DNA of 64,000 nucleotides from Mesorhizobium sp. (GTDB lineage: Bacteria > Pseudomonadota > Alphaproteobacteria > Rhizobiales > Rhizobiaceae): NCBI GenBank assembly GCA_004020875.1, contig SAPZ01000014.1, positions 1-64,000 of the forward strand. Reading direction: 5' to 3'. Shown here in pieces: positions 8,663-16,419 of the stretch (position 1 is its first letter; each line of letters begins with the position of its first letter). A model generated the notes under the pieces. It searched no databases and was not told where the DNA came from. It was given only the letters and a program-made list of their open reading frames with translations. The translations under genes were made by a program, and so were the position numbers.

Positions 8663-9190
8663 TCAGCGGTCTGGCTGGGTGTAGGGCTTGTCGAACTTTA
8701 TCTCTATGGGCCCCGAGTCGGTTTCGATTGTGGCCCGCACGACAGTCGGGCAATCAAGGTGCTTCATTATCCCAATGCTTTCGCCGACCTGAACTGTTAC
8801 GTCGTATGAGATCGCCCCCGACCCTGTCATCAGCTGCTCCGGCAGAAACAGTGTGTGTGGGTTGTCCAAGGCCAACGTCGCACTCATGTAGACCCACCCG
8901 ATGTCAACCTTTCCCAAGGCTGAAAGATCGTTCTTGGCGGGATCCAGGGCAAGTAACTGGCACTCGGAGCGGCCGTTAAGTTCAATTGACTTAATCAAGA
9001 TGGGTTCATCGCCGGTGTTCATGACGAACAGCCCCTTCCATCCCGGCAGCGTTCCTTCGCCCCAGCCCATCGTCAGCTCTGCATCCGCGAAAGCTGGGCG
9101 GCCCAACAGCAGGCTTACGGAAGTGACGATCAGAAAAGCCTTCCGCTTAGTCACTAACGTCACGGTTTTTTTGAACACGCGTTGAAACAT
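8663..9190 (-). CDS. putative exported protein of unknown function
   Basis: About 175 residues. The N-terminus is a basic stretch then a hydrophobic core (AFLIVTSVSLLLG) and a likely signal peptidase site after AFA (AFA-DAELTM). The mature part is acidic and strand-rich with two Cys (SECQLL and HLDCPTV) that could form a disulfide in the periplasm. I do not recognise a family. The ATG at 9190 is preferred over the GTG at 9196 because a G-rich ribosome binding site lies immediately upstream. It is divergent from the XRE regulator at 9261, with about 70 bp between them. Confidence 0.6.
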   Translation of the reverse strand: MFQRVFKKTVTLVTKRKAFLIVTSVSLLLGRPAFADAELTMGWGEGTLPGWKGLFVMNTGDEPILIKSIELNGRSECQLLALDPAKNDLSALGKVDIGWVYMSATLALDNPHTLFLPEQLMTGSGAISYDVTVQVGESIGIMKHLDCPTVVRATIETDSGPIEIKFDKPYTQPDR

Positions 9191-9260
9191 CGCCACCCCC
9201 CCCCTGCGCCAATTTACATACTATAATTGATAAACTCGCGGTCTGAAACCACCGATTGGT

Positions 9261-9494
9261 ATGCGCATGGATATGCGCAAACTGGTCGGCAGGAACTTCG
9301 CGCGGCTGCGCGCAGCCGCCGGCTTGACGCAGGAGCAGGTCGCCGATCGGGCAGATATCAGCCAGCAGTACATCAGCGGCTTGGAACGCGGTCAGCGAAA
9401 CCCGAGTGTCGAGACACTATACAAAATCGCACAGGCCCTCGGTGTTAGCCACGTCGACCTTGTGAACCCAGACGTTGAATCAAGCGGTCGATAG
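9261..9494 (+). CDS. XRE-family helix-turn-helix regulator, 77 aa
   Basis: A single-domain Cro/CI-type DNA-binding protein: LVGRNFARLRAAAGLTQEQVA, then DRADISQQYISGLERG (recognition helix) and PSVETLYKIAQALGV, nearly the whole length of the protein. ATG codons at 9261, 9267 and 9273 are possible starts. It lies divergent to the exported protein gene and could repress it and itself. It is followed by 121 bp with no clear gene before the convergent end of the CBASS operon. Confidence 0.85.
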   Translation: MRMDMRKLVGRNFARLRAAAGLTQEQVADRADISQQYISGLERGQRNPSVETLYKIAQALGVSHVDLVNPDVESSGR

Positions 9495-9615
9495 GCTTCA
9501 AATTTGCCCTGCAACTAAGTCAGCCTTAGGCGCGCGCCATGCTGCTAATAATCGGTCTTGACCACCCTTTCCGGCCTCGACTATGGCCCGCCGCCGCTGT
9601 CTCGCAGCCGCCTCA

Positions 9616-10080
9616 TCAACGCACCGCTCGCCGCACAAAACGATTGCGTCGTGCACTGTCATTCTGGTCGGGATGCTTGCCACCGCCTTTCCAGTTGTCC
9701 GAGACCAGCCACTCCTCAAAATAGAAGAGCCAGGTTGCAGCCCAGGGCACGAAGGTCTGATCGATCCGCATCGTGCCGGCCCATTCCCGCGTTCCAGGCA
9801 TGATCAGGCACAGGCGCAAGGGGGCATGATAGACATGTGGCAGGCGTCGGCCGTCGGCAAGCTTCAAAAGATCGGGCTCGATGATAAACACGTTCGGCAC
9901 GTTGCCGCGATCAACGGCAATGCGCACAAGGTATTCCCGGCTCAGTGGGCTCGGCCTCACTTTGTATTCCCAGGTCAATCCAGTGGGGGATAGCCGGCCT
10001 ATCCCGACACAAACCGGGTTAGCGCGCAGGAATATCAACTGCTGCGCTGGCGTCAGATCGGGACGCGAGCCGGGCCGCAC
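9616..10080 (-). CDS. CBASS E2-like protein (type II, E2-only)
   Basis: Last gene of the CBASS operon, 2 bp after the CD-NTase. The 154 residues match the stand-alone prokaryotic E2-like proteins of short type II CBASS: EYLVRIAVDRG, FIIEPDLL, then LPHVYHAPLRLCLIMP with Cys91 as the presumed catalytic cysteine, and VPWAATWLFYFEEWL followed by NWKGGG near the C-terminus. In this class the E2 conjugates or releases the CD-NTase C-terminus and so primes cyclic-nucleotide synthesis without an E1 or JAB protease. Neither is present here. The call is by motif recognition and operon position. Confidence 0.82.
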   Translation of the reverse strand: MRPGSRPDLTPAQQLIFLRANPVCVGIGRLSPTGLTWEYKVRPSPLSREYLVRIAVDRGNVPNVFIIEPDLLKLADGRRLPHVYHAPLRLCLIMPGTREWAGTMRIDQTFVPWAATWLFYFEEWLVSDNWKGGGKHPDQNDSARRNRFVRRAVR

Positions 10081-10082
10081 AC

Positions 10083-11285
10083 CTAGTCTCCGAAGAACGT
10101 ATTCGGCCGCACTTGGGTCGCGTTCGCCGGAGCCGACAGCGTCACGCCAACCGCCGGAGCGACGTAGAGTTTGTTGCCGACTCTGGCTCGAGACACCGCC
10201 TGCGTCCTGGAATCCATCACCTTCTCAACGACGGAATCCCCGAGGCTCTTGCGAAGGCCTCTTACAATGAGATCTACGCCTTCAAGATCCCGCAGCGCCT
10301 CGAAGTCCGCCAGCGCCTTCCCGTGCCAGGCGTAGAACGCCGTGACCCGCGCCGGCTCCGTATTCCAGCGCTCAGCGAAGTTCTCACCGATCGTGGTCTC
10401 GTTGGCGACGACATAAAGCCGGCGGCCATTCACAAACGACCGCTCGATGAAGTGCGGCATCATCCGAATGGTTTCGATCACCACATCGAGATCGGAGTCG
10501 AACGGGAAGTTTGCGACGCAATATTCGTACGCTTGCGCCGCTAGGGTCGTGATGATGATCGAGATCGGCGCGACGTCTTCAGTCACCTCCAGAAAATGAA
10601 TGTCGCGGTGACGCTTCAGAAGCTGGACGATCCGGCGCAGGATACCCTTGGCAATGCTGTGAACGGGGAAGGGCTCAACGCCCGCCGCACGGTCCTGGGC
10701 GGCGAGAGCCTTATTGACGCGCAGTACCGGGCGCAGGCTTGCGCGCCGGTCGAACAGCGCCTTGTATCCCTTCGGATTGGTCGGCTTGAATTCGCGGAGC
10801 TTCTTGTCCGGGACGAGTTCGCCGCCGTTCGCGCACTCGGTGTTGACGATGGTCGGCGAGATATCGAGGTGATACTCGCGCGCATAGTTAAGGCGCCAGC
10901 AGCGCTTCTTCTCCTCGAGCATCGAGGCGTAGCGGGCGTTCTCTTTTAGCCGGTCGCCGACGATGCGCTTTAGCTCGGCCGGCGAGCGATCGGCGGTGAA
11001 CCGCAACACCTTGCAGATCAGGTCGACATCGAAATCTTCGCGCGCGATCGGGCGGACGGTCGTACCAAGGCCGGCTGACCCGTGAGCATAGACCTCGATC
11101 AGCCGCAGGATCGGGTTGTCCGACGCCGACAGCCACTCGGCCACGGCCTCGTAGCCGGTGCGCGCCGCCTCAAACTGCGCGGCCGTCAGTTCGAGCAACT
11201 GACAGATTTCGTCGAGGAGCGAATAAATCTCCGCCTTGCGCAGCGGCGAATATGCAGTCGACGATGCGAGAAGCATCTGGTTCAT
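10083..11285 (-). CDS. CBASS cyclic oligonucleotide synthase (CD-NTase)
   Basis: A 400-residue nucleotidyltransferase of the CD-NTase superfamily. The helical N-terminus is followed by AHGSAGLGTTVRP (G69-S70, the polymerase-beta-like G-S motif) and FDVDLIC with Asp86 and Asp88; the third carboxylate is Asp141 in YHLDISPTIV. These residues bind the two metal ions that form cyclic di- or trinucleotides in response to phage. The start codon overlaps the capV stop by 4 bp (ATGA), so the two are translationally coupled. The C-terminus ends in FFGD, a short exposed tail of the kind targeted by the E2 enzyme; that link is inferred. The nucleotide product cannot be read from sequence. Confidence 0.93.
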   Translation of the reverse strand: MNQMLLASSTAYSPLRKAEIYSLLDEICQLLELTAAQFEAARTGYEAVAEWLSASDNPILRLIEVYAHGSAGLGTTVRPIAREDFDVDLICKVLRFTADRSPAELKRIVGDRLKENARYASMLEEKKRCWRLNYAREYHLDISPTIVNTECANGGELVPDKKLREFKPTNPKGYKALFDRRASLRPVLRVNKALAAQDRAAGVEPFPVHSIAKGILRRIVQLLKRHRDIHFLEVTEDVAPISIIITTLAAQAYEYCVANFPFDSDLDVVIETIRMMPHFIERSFVNGRRLYVVANETTIGENFAERWNTEPARVTAFYAWHGKALADFEALRDLEGVDLIVRGLRKSLGDSVVEKVMDSRTQAVSRARVGNKLYVAPAVGVTLSAPANATQVRPNTFFGD

Positions 11286-12298
11286 GGCGCGGTACCTTTC
11301 AGCTTGTAGATGGGTTCGAAGGGTTCTGCCGGCTCCGAAAAAAACACAGGCTCAAGCCGCGAACGTTCCTTGCGTGCCGATGAGGCCCCCATCCCCTTCA
11401 GCTGTGTAATCTTCCTGGTGTCGTCGAGCTTGAAGAAGCCTTTCGGGACATCCGGGCAGCACCGGAAAATGGCCTCGCGCTCGTATTGATGCCCAGTAAT
11501 CAGCTTGGCCATGCCAAGCGCGCCGTGCGACTGCCCGTCCATGAAAAGCCGCGTCACGGCGAACGCGAGCCCGCCGAGACCGGGAGCCTCGCCGAGCATG
11601 TAGACTTCGTTCACGCAGCCAAGGCTCAGGACGCGCAGACTGTCCGCCGGCCAGCCAAGCAGCGTCGTCGCCTCGACCACCGCCAGTGCGATCGGATTAT
11701 TCGCCCACACGCCACCATCGAGCAGTCCGACATCATCGGCTGTGCGATGCCGGCGGTAGTAAGTGGGCGCTGCCGCCGTCGCCATGGCGGCATCGACGGC
11801 CTGCCGCCTGAAATCAGTCTTGAGGCGCGGATGGTGCGCCGTCTTGTAGATGTAGACGCCTCGGTGGTCGGCATCCCACGCCGGCACCAGTAGCCGCCTC
11901 CTGGCATCGCCGATCCGCCGGTCGCCGAGAACGGTAACGAGTTCCTTGCGCAGCAGCTCGGCATCGTGTTTCGGCGCGACGGCATGCTTCAGCCGCCGCC
12001 ACAGATCGCCGGCAAAGTTCTCCAGCACGCCGCCGGACTGACCGAAAATATGCGGACCGCGCCTGACGTAGAGGTCGAGCAGCTCCCGTGCCGGTATGCC
12101 CATCGCAAGTCCGATGGCGAGGATGCCGCCCGTCGAAGTGCCGGCGATCAGATCGAAATAGTCGCCGATCGGGTGGTCGAGGTCCTCCTCCAGCGCCGCA
12201 AGAAACGATGCCGGCTGCGTCCCCATGATACCGCCGCCGTCAATCGACAGAATCCGACGGATGGGCGGGTTTTCAGGGGAAGAGGCAGCCGGCGTCAT
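11282..12298 (-). CDS. capV: CBASS effector: patatin-like phospholipase CapV
   Basis: A 338-residue patatin-like phospholipase. RILSIDGGGIMG gives the oxyanion loop (residues 21-26), GTSTG at 53-57 has the nucleophile Ser55, and LLDGGVWANNP contributes the catalytic Asp194 of the Ser-Asp dyad. CapV effectors are activated by the cyclic dinucleotide made by the neighbouring CD-NTase and degrade inner-membrane phospholipid, killing the infected cell. Both catalytic residues are present, so it should be active. It lies 4 bp after the DUF2188 gene and overlaps the CD-NTase gene, as expected for one operon. Confidence 0.93.
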   Translation of the reverse strand: MTPAASSPENPPIRRILSIDGGGIMGTQPASFLAALEEDLDHPIGDYFDLIAGTSTGGILAIGLAMGIPARELLDLYVRRGPHIFGQSGGVLENFAGDLWRRLKHAVAPKHDAELLRKELVTVLGDRRIGDARRRLLVPAWDADHRGVYIYKTAHHPRLKTDFRRQAVDAAMATAAAPTYYRRHRTADDVGLLDGGVWANNPIALAVVEATTLLGWPADSLRVLSLGCVNEVYMLGEAPGLGGLAFAVTRLFMDGQSHGALGMAKLITGHQYEREAIFRCCPDVPKGFFKLDDTRKITQLKGMGASSARKERSRLEPVFFSEPAEPFEPIYKLKGTAP

Positions 12299-12302
12299 GC
12301 GC

Positions 12303-12527
12303 TCACCCTTTCGGCGGGAACGGGTCGTTCCCGTACGAGTTCTTGTCGCGAATCCGCCCGTCCGGGCGATGGATGATGACTTCGGTGCGCTGGTTGATCG
12401 CGATCTCGCGTGCCGCGCGCTCGGCGTCGGCCTGCGTCGGATGGATCGAGGTCACCCTTTCATTCCCTGCACCCCGCACGGCCCAATCGTCGCCGTGCGG
12501 AACGACATGCTGGTTCTTGCCTGTCAT
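12303..12527 (-). CDS. DUF2188 protein, first gene of the CBASS operon
   Basis: A 74-residue protein starting MTGKNQHVVPHGDDWAVRG and ending RIRDKNSYGNDPFPPKG, the two conserved ends of DUF2188. The middle (ADAERAAREIAINQRTEVIIH) is the amphipathic helix and strand of the family. Such proteins are often encoded next to CBASS and other defence genes, but their role is not established. It is the promoter-proximal gene of the four-gene minus-strand operon and faces the divergent capH-like repressor across 128 bp. Confidence 0.8.
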   Translation of the reverse strand: MTGKNQHVVPHGDDWAVRGAGNERVTSIHPTQADAERAAREIAINQRTEVIIHRPDGRIRDKNSYGNDPFPPKG

Positions 12528-12561
12528 AATCAGCTCCTGATTCTTGACCGTTCCTGCGTAT

Positions 12562-12656
12562 CGTCATACAGTTATTGACGTTCTGTCATAGGCAGACGTC
12601 AAAAAAAGGCCCCGCAGGGCTGACGACTTAACAAAGGATCCTATACGCTTTCGTCA
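12562..12656. promoter_or_regulatory. divergent control region with repeated CGTCA/TGACG boxes
   Basis: Between the CBASS operon and the capH-like gene the pentamer CGTCA or its inverse recurs: 12562-12566, 12576-12580 (these two form a dyad with a 9-bp spacer), 12595-12601 (GACGTCA), 12621-12625 and 12652-12656, with a related TGTCA at 12584. The last overlaps the capH start codon. The arrangement fits operators of a dimeric XRE repressor controlling both directions. This is inference from repetition and position; no footprint data are available to me. Confidence 0.5.
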
Positions 12657-12970
12657 TGAGCCAGTCAAGCATGCCCACTAGTTTCGCCGACCGTCTTCGC
12701 GAGGTTCGAAACAACCGGAAATTAAGCCAATCCGAACTGGCGCGGGACGCCGGAATGCAACCCAGTGCCATTGCCCACTTCGAGGCCGGGCGACGCAAAC
12801 CATCTTTCGACAACGTGCGCGCACTCGCCAAAGCGCTCCATGTTTCGGCCGACTATCTTCTTGGCACCAAAACCGCGACCACCGCTTTCCGCGATGAAGA
12901 AAAGCTCAGCACAAGGGATCGCGATTTCATCCAGAATCTAATCGACACCATGATTAAGGACAAGAAATAG
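12656..12970 (+). CDS. capH: XRE repressor, CapH-like regulator of CBASS
   Basis: A 104-residue protein with an XRE helix-turn-helix at about 10-65 (FADRLREVRNNRKLSQSELA, RDAGMQPSAIAHFEAG, ALHVSADYLLG) and a charged C-terminal extension (TRDRDFIQNLIDTMIKDKK) for dimerisation. It is divergent from the CBASS operon and is followed after 8 bp by an ImmA/IrrE-type metallopeptidase. That arrangement matches the CapH-CapP control pairs described for CBASS, in which CapP cleaves CapH when it senses single-stranded DNA. The symbol is given by analogy with that architecture. Confidence 0.82.
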   Translation: MSQSSMPTSFADRLREVRNNRKLSQSELARDAGMQPSAIAHFEAGRRKPSFDNVRALAKALHVSADYLLGTKTATTAFRDEEKLSTRDRDFIQNLIDTMIKDKK

Positions 12971-12978
12971 GGACGGTT

Positions 12979-13860
12979 ATGCCCGGTTTTCAGCTCAGGA
13001 TGGCGACCCAGCGCGGCGAGAAGATTGCGGAAGAATTCGGATACACGCGGTTTCCCGTCAAACCGCATGAGATCGCGAAGGCAAGAAACATCGCCGTCGT
13101 TGCCAAGCCCGCTGATGTCAAAGGCGTCTCGGGCGCGATCATCTTTGCCGGAGATAACGCCACCATCATCTACTCGACCGAACACGACAACGAGGGATTC
13201 GAGAACTTTTCTATCTGCCACGAGCTGGGCCACTGGTTTTTACCAGGACACCCGGAGGAAATCATCGGTGCCGGCGGTACGCACTTTTCTCGTGCCAACT
13301 TCACGCAGAACACATCGATCGAACTGGAGGCCGATCATTTTGCAAGCGGGCTGCTGCTGCCCTCGAAGCTGACACGGCGCTTCTTGTCGGATAACCAGAT
13401 CGGTCTCGACGGCATCCTGAAGCTCACCGAAGAAGCCCGCTGCTCGGTTACCGCCGCCGCAATTCGCGCCGCGGAATGCGGCGCCTACCCCATGGCAGTC
13501 ATCGTCAGCAAAGGCGACCAGATCGCCTATGCCTTCACATCCGAGACCTTCAAGAATCTCGGCAAGCTCGCTTTCTTGCGAAAAGGCGCTGCGCTGCCGA
13601 TCAGTGCGACACGTCGCTTTAATGCCGATCCAAAGAACGTTTTGCGCGCCGAGCGCGCGGTCGATGAAACGGATCTTGCCACTTGGTTCGATGGATCGGG
13701 CAGAGTTGTCCTTGATGAAGAGATCATGGGTCTCGGCAGCTATGGCTACACGCTGACGGTGCTGACTGGCGAGCACCTTCCGGAAGACCCACTTGAAGAA
13801 GACGATGAGGATGCCGAACTGGAAAAAAGTTGGACGCCGCGTTTCGCCTACGGCCGCTGA
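12979..13860 (+). CDS. capP: ImmA/IrrE-type zinc metallopeptidase, CapP-like
   Basis: A 293-residue protein with the zinc motif HELGH (His81, Glu82, His85) in FENFSICHELGHWFLPG and a downstream ligand region IELEADHFASGLLLP (Glu117/Asp119), the ImmA/IrrE signature. The N-terminal 50 residues form the usual helical lead-in (EEFGYTRFPVKPHEIA). The C-terminal half (about 150-260) is the sensor-type domain of CapP-like proteins and ends in an acidic run (EEDDEDAELEKS). It should cleave the adjacent repressor and induce CBASS on DNA damage or infection. Spacing of 8 bp from the repressor supports co-expression. Confidence 0.87.
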   Translation: MPGFQLRMATQRGEKIAEEFGYTRFPVKPHEIAKARNIAVVAKPADVKGVSGAIIFAGDNATIIYSTEHDNEGFENFSICHELGHWFLPGHPEEIIGAGGTHFSRANFTQNTSIELEADHFASGLLLPSKLTRRFLSDNQIGLDGILKLTEEARCSVTAAAIRAAECGAYPMAVIVSKGDQIAYAFTSETFKNLGKLAFLRKGAALPISATRRFNADPKNVLRAERAVDETDLATWFDGSGRVVLDEEIMGLGSYGYTLTVLTGEHLPEDPLEEDDEDAELEKSWTPRFAYGR

Positions 13861-13907
13861 GTCACGATTCTTTTACGGAGTGAAATGGGCCGGCCTCTGG
13901 CCTCGCC

Positions 13908-14546
13908 TCATTGAATGCGCACCTCAGAGTAGCCTCTCTGAGCTTTGCTGTCGGTTGTGAAAAACGCGAACTTAACGGAAAAAAGGGCGCATACCTTCTG
14001 GAGAATGTCCTGCATTGGCCCGCGCGTGACGCGCTCGGCATTCTCGCGGAACAACAGGTGGTACATCGATGACCACACGACTGCAGAGTCGGTGAAACGG
14101 ATGTCTTCGGTCGGACCCACCAGCGAGTAACAGCCGCTGCCCGGCATGATCTCTTCGGCGAGGTCCTTGTGGACCATCGAGCAGGCTGAAAGAAATAGGC
14201 GGCGGTTGTGTAGGTGGGGCCTTAACAACCCGGCGAGTTCGTCGAAATCTATCTCCTCACCGTTGGTCGTGTTCATGCCCTCTGCTTCGCCATGCGCGGA
14301 AATATGAAGGTAGCGGCATTCCGAATTACCGAATTCGGCTACTGCCTGTTCGAAGTCATCTCTCGTTCTGACGTAGCGATATACGGGATGCTTTCCGTGA
14401 AGTCCCAGTATCCCGGATAGGTAGCTGCCTTCAAACCGGCCATTGCCTTCGTCCTCAGGCTGGAGACTTTCGATGAAGAACACTTCCGGAAGGTATCGCA
14501 TATTTGCAGTCGTTCCTCGTTGAGGTTCGTGGCTCCAATCGAGCAT
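13908..14546 (-). CDS. CHAT/caspase-like protease
   Basis: A 212-residue protein with the His-Cys pair of clan CD peptidases: CRYLHISAHGEAEG (His85) and RLFLSACSMVHKDLAEE (Cys122), then YSLVGPTEDIRFTDSAVVW, the strand and helix after the catalytic Cys of CHAT domains. It is almost only a protease domain, with no sensor or TPR repeats. A shorter start at 14501 (MRYLPEVFFIESL) is equally plausible. CHAT proteases act in several defence systems by cleaving a partner protein. Here the adjacent co-oriented gene (14614-15606) is the natural partner candidate. Its own substrate is unknown. Confidence 0.72.
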   Translation of the reverse strand: MLDWSHEPQRGTTANMRYLPEVFFIESLQPEDEGNGRFEGSYLSGILGLHGKHPVYRYVRTRDDFEQAVAEFGNSECRYLHISAHGEAEGMNTTNGEEIDFDELAGLLRPHLHNRRLFLSACSMVHKDLAEEIMPGSGCYSLVGPTEDIRFTDSAVVWSSMYHLLFRENAERVTRGPMQDILQKVCALFSVKFAFFTTDSKAQRGYSEVRIQ

Positions 14547-14613
14547 CGTTCATGACACACCTGCATTTCGAGTAAGAGCGCAGACATGGCTCTGACCTAC
14601 CTTACTCCGGTGT

Positions 14614-15606
14614 CTACAGGCCGCGCCCAGCGATTATGGCCACCACTGCGACTGCGGAGGAGGTCGCTTCGAGACACAGGGCCGCCAGCCGCCGCGTCGC
14701 GGTCCTGCGGTGCTGGAGGTGGACGGCGAGGTCTACCGCCGCCCGCGCGTGTGCCCTGACCTCTTTATACCCTTCCCCAGGAAGCTCATGGCGCACGTAT
14801 GCCTCGAGCATCCTCTTCGCATCGGTCGGGCTCGGATGCACTCCGTCCGCGCTCTCGTGGACCCCTTCGACGTAGACTGCTTGCCCGATGCTGATGAGGA
14901 CCTCGCGGCATACCAGCCCCACGGCCTGCCAGTCTTCCTCGGCCGATGCCGTAGAGAACTGCGTGCGGGCCTTTGCGAGAGAGCGGTCCACGCGTTCCCA
15001 CCCGGTCGGTTCGCGCTCGGTGACCGGGCTGGGATTGTGCACTCGCGCTATGGCTGCCGCCACAGGTCCTGAGAACAGCTTTCTAACGTACTCCCGCCGC
15101 TCGGCGTACGTGCCCCAGCCCTGCGCTTTCCAGTGGTTGTACCAGTCCCACAGGCTGTCGTGCGGGTTCTCGTACTTGATGCCCGCGGCCGCACATCCTT
15201 CGACAAGCCGCCCCTGGCGTGCGCCGTAGTAGTCCTCCACGTCCTGGATTGACTGCCCGCCGGTCGCCACCGCAATCATCATCTCGCGGTGAATGACGAG
15301 GTCCGGGAGCAGCGTCGCCGGGCCTTCCAGCGGTTCGCCAGCCTGCTTGACGACGATGTCCTCCGGGACGCGTAGGTCGCGTCTGCTGAGGACGGCCTCG
15401 GCAATGCGCTTGCGGTCCCTCTGCGGCAGGGCGGCCAGCGCTTCGACGAACGGCTGCGGCACGCGCACGACGACGACGCCTTCCCCGGAAGAGCCTAGCA
15501 CCCCGTAATCGATGCGGGAGTGCAAAAGCAGCGCCGACAGGTCGCTACGCCTCAGGCTGTCCAGGTAAGCTCTCGCGGTCTCTCCATCCGTCGTCGAATC
15601 AGTCAT
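14614..15606 (-). CDS. Abi-like protein of unknown function, partner of the CHAT-like protease
   Basis: A 330-residue protein starting MTDSTTDGETARAYL; the frame is open further upstream, but that extension lacks conservation-like features and runs into the higA region. Residues about 110-215 contain HDSLWDWYNHW and RREYVRKLFSGPV, seen in some abortive-infection-type hypotheticals. The C-terminal 110 residues (VGLVCREVLISIGQAVY, PTDAKRMLEAYV, LQHRRTATRRLAALCLEA) look like the Abi-C-type helical domain found in several phage-exclusion proteins. I do not know a named system with this pair. It lies 67 bp upstream of the CHAT gene in the same direction. Confidence 0.62.
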   Translation of the reverse strand: MTDSTTDGETARAYLDSLRRSDLSALLLHSRIDYGVLGSSGEGVVVVRVPQPFVEALAALPQRDRKRIAEAVLSRRDLRVPEDIVVKQAGEPLEGPATLLPDLVIHREMMIAVATGGQSIQDVEDYYGARQGRLVEGCAAAGIKYENPHDSLWDWYNHWKAQGWGTYAERREYVRKLFSGPVAAAIARVHNPSPVTEREPTGWERVDRSLAKARTQFSTASAEEDWQAVGLVCREVLISIGQAVYVEGVHESADGVHPSPTDAKRMLEAYVRHELPGEGYKEVRAHARAAVDLAVHLQHRRTATRRLAALCLEATSSAVAVVAIIAGRGL

Positions 15607-15769
15607 GCGTACAGGAAATGCACTGTCGCCCGGCTCCGCAAGCGTTAGTCGCTGCATCCCAAATGCCGAGGGCACTTTTTTGCGTTCGGATCCTTGTTTC
15701 TGGCTGGCCGACGCCAAAACATCATCCTTGGAACGCAAGGAGGGATGTGCGAAATACAAGTTAGTGCCA

Positions 15770-15785
15770 ACTAACAAAGTTCCGC
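15770..15785. promoter_or_regulatory. dyad upstream of the Abi-like gene
   Basis: GTTAGTGCCAACTAAC is an inverted repeat of two 6-bp arms with a 4-bp spacer, in the 202-bp gap between higA and the Abi-like gene, about 165 bp before its start. It may be the operator of either the Abi-like/CHAT pair or a terminator remnant; the position before a new gene favours an operator. Weak evidence. Confidence 0.35.
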
Positions 15786-15808
15786 AACCGCTGCGCGACC
15801 ACCGGGAC

Positions 15809-16153
15809 TCAGTCACCGCTAATGAAGGGCTGGGCTTCTTCCCTACGCAGCTTGACCAGCTTTGGCATTTCATGTGCAAGCCTGCGGCCTGCCTCGAAAA
15901 GATCGACGCGCTTCTGCATGTCGAGCCATAGATCCGGCGAGGTCCCGAGTACGAAGGCGAGCCGGACCGCCATATCAGCTGTGATAGCGCGGTGCCCGTT
16001 GACGATTTGGTTCACTGTGAAGCGAGAGACATCGAGCGCATCGGCCAGCGCTTCCTGCGTGATGCGCGAGCCTGGCCTTCGTAGCACGCGATCGCGCAGA
16101 AAAATCCCTGGCTTCAGGGGTGGAAAATCACGTTGGTCAGCCATCATCCTCAT
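15809..16153 (-). CDS. higA: HigA-type antitoxin (XRE family)
   Basis: A 114-residue HigA antitoxin: LKPGIFLRDRVL, ITQEALADALDVSRFTVNQIVNG (helix-turn-helix with the family N-x-I-V-N-G-x-R motif), AVRLAFVLGTSPDLWLDMQ and a C-terminal helix. It follows the putative toxin gene with a short overlap, the reversed toxin-then-antitoxin order typical of higBA. Starts at 16153, 16147 and 16144 are all possible. A damaged copy of its C-terminal end lies at 19949-20036. Confidence 0.87.
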   Translation of the reverse strand: MRMMADQRDFPPLKPGIFLRDRVLRRPGSRITQEALADALDVSRFTVNQIVNGHRAITADMAVRLAFVLGTSPDLWLDMQKRVDLFEAGRRLAHEMPKLVKLRREEAQPFISGD

Positions 16154-16418
16154 GCCAAAGTTGCAGTTCGACTGGGCCGAAACGTTGAACCCAGTCGAAC
16201 ATAAGCCACCATCCTGCCGCGACAGGCACCCGCCAGCGCCCGGGGCCGCAACCGACGATCTCGCCCTCGAAGGGCAGGGTCACGTCGGACCAGAGGTGGC
16301 AATCCATGAGGAAGTCGGCGAGCGCCGCTACTTCCTCGGCGAAGGTCTTGGGCAGGCCGACGATGCGGCCATGCTGCTGGGCCTGGAGGACCCTGAGGTC
16401 CGAAATGCGGGATTTCAT
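16137..16418 (-). CDS. higB: HigB/RelE-like toxin (probable)
   Basis: About 93 residues from Met at 16418 (MKSRISDLRVLQ). The C-terminal part RWRVPVAAGWWLMFDW followed by VELQLWHEDD resembles the last strands of RelE/HigB ribosome-dependent mRNA interferases, where W-R-x-x-x-x-x-x-W-R-L-x-F is usual. The N-terminal half is less typical and upstream in-frame Met codons exist to 16469. The call depends mainly on overlap with higA and on the C-terminal strands. The toxin may be degenerate at its N-terminus because it abuts a truncated gene. Confidence 0.55.
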   Translation of the reverse strand: MKSRISDLRVLQAQQHGRIVGLPKTFAEEVAALADFLMDCHLWSDVTLPFEGEIVGCGPGRWRVPVAAGWWLMFDWVQRFGPVELQLWHEDDG

Positions 16419-16419
16419 G

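Noticed and set aside
9498..9719. Possible fifth gene of the CBASS operon on the minus strand
   Set aside because: Overlaps the E2 gene by about 100 bp in another frame, and its translation has no recognisable features.
13861..13907. Another attachment-like site between capP and the CHAT gene
   Set aside because: No match to CGCCGTTTAATTAGCCAC or the core; ordinary intergenic sequence.
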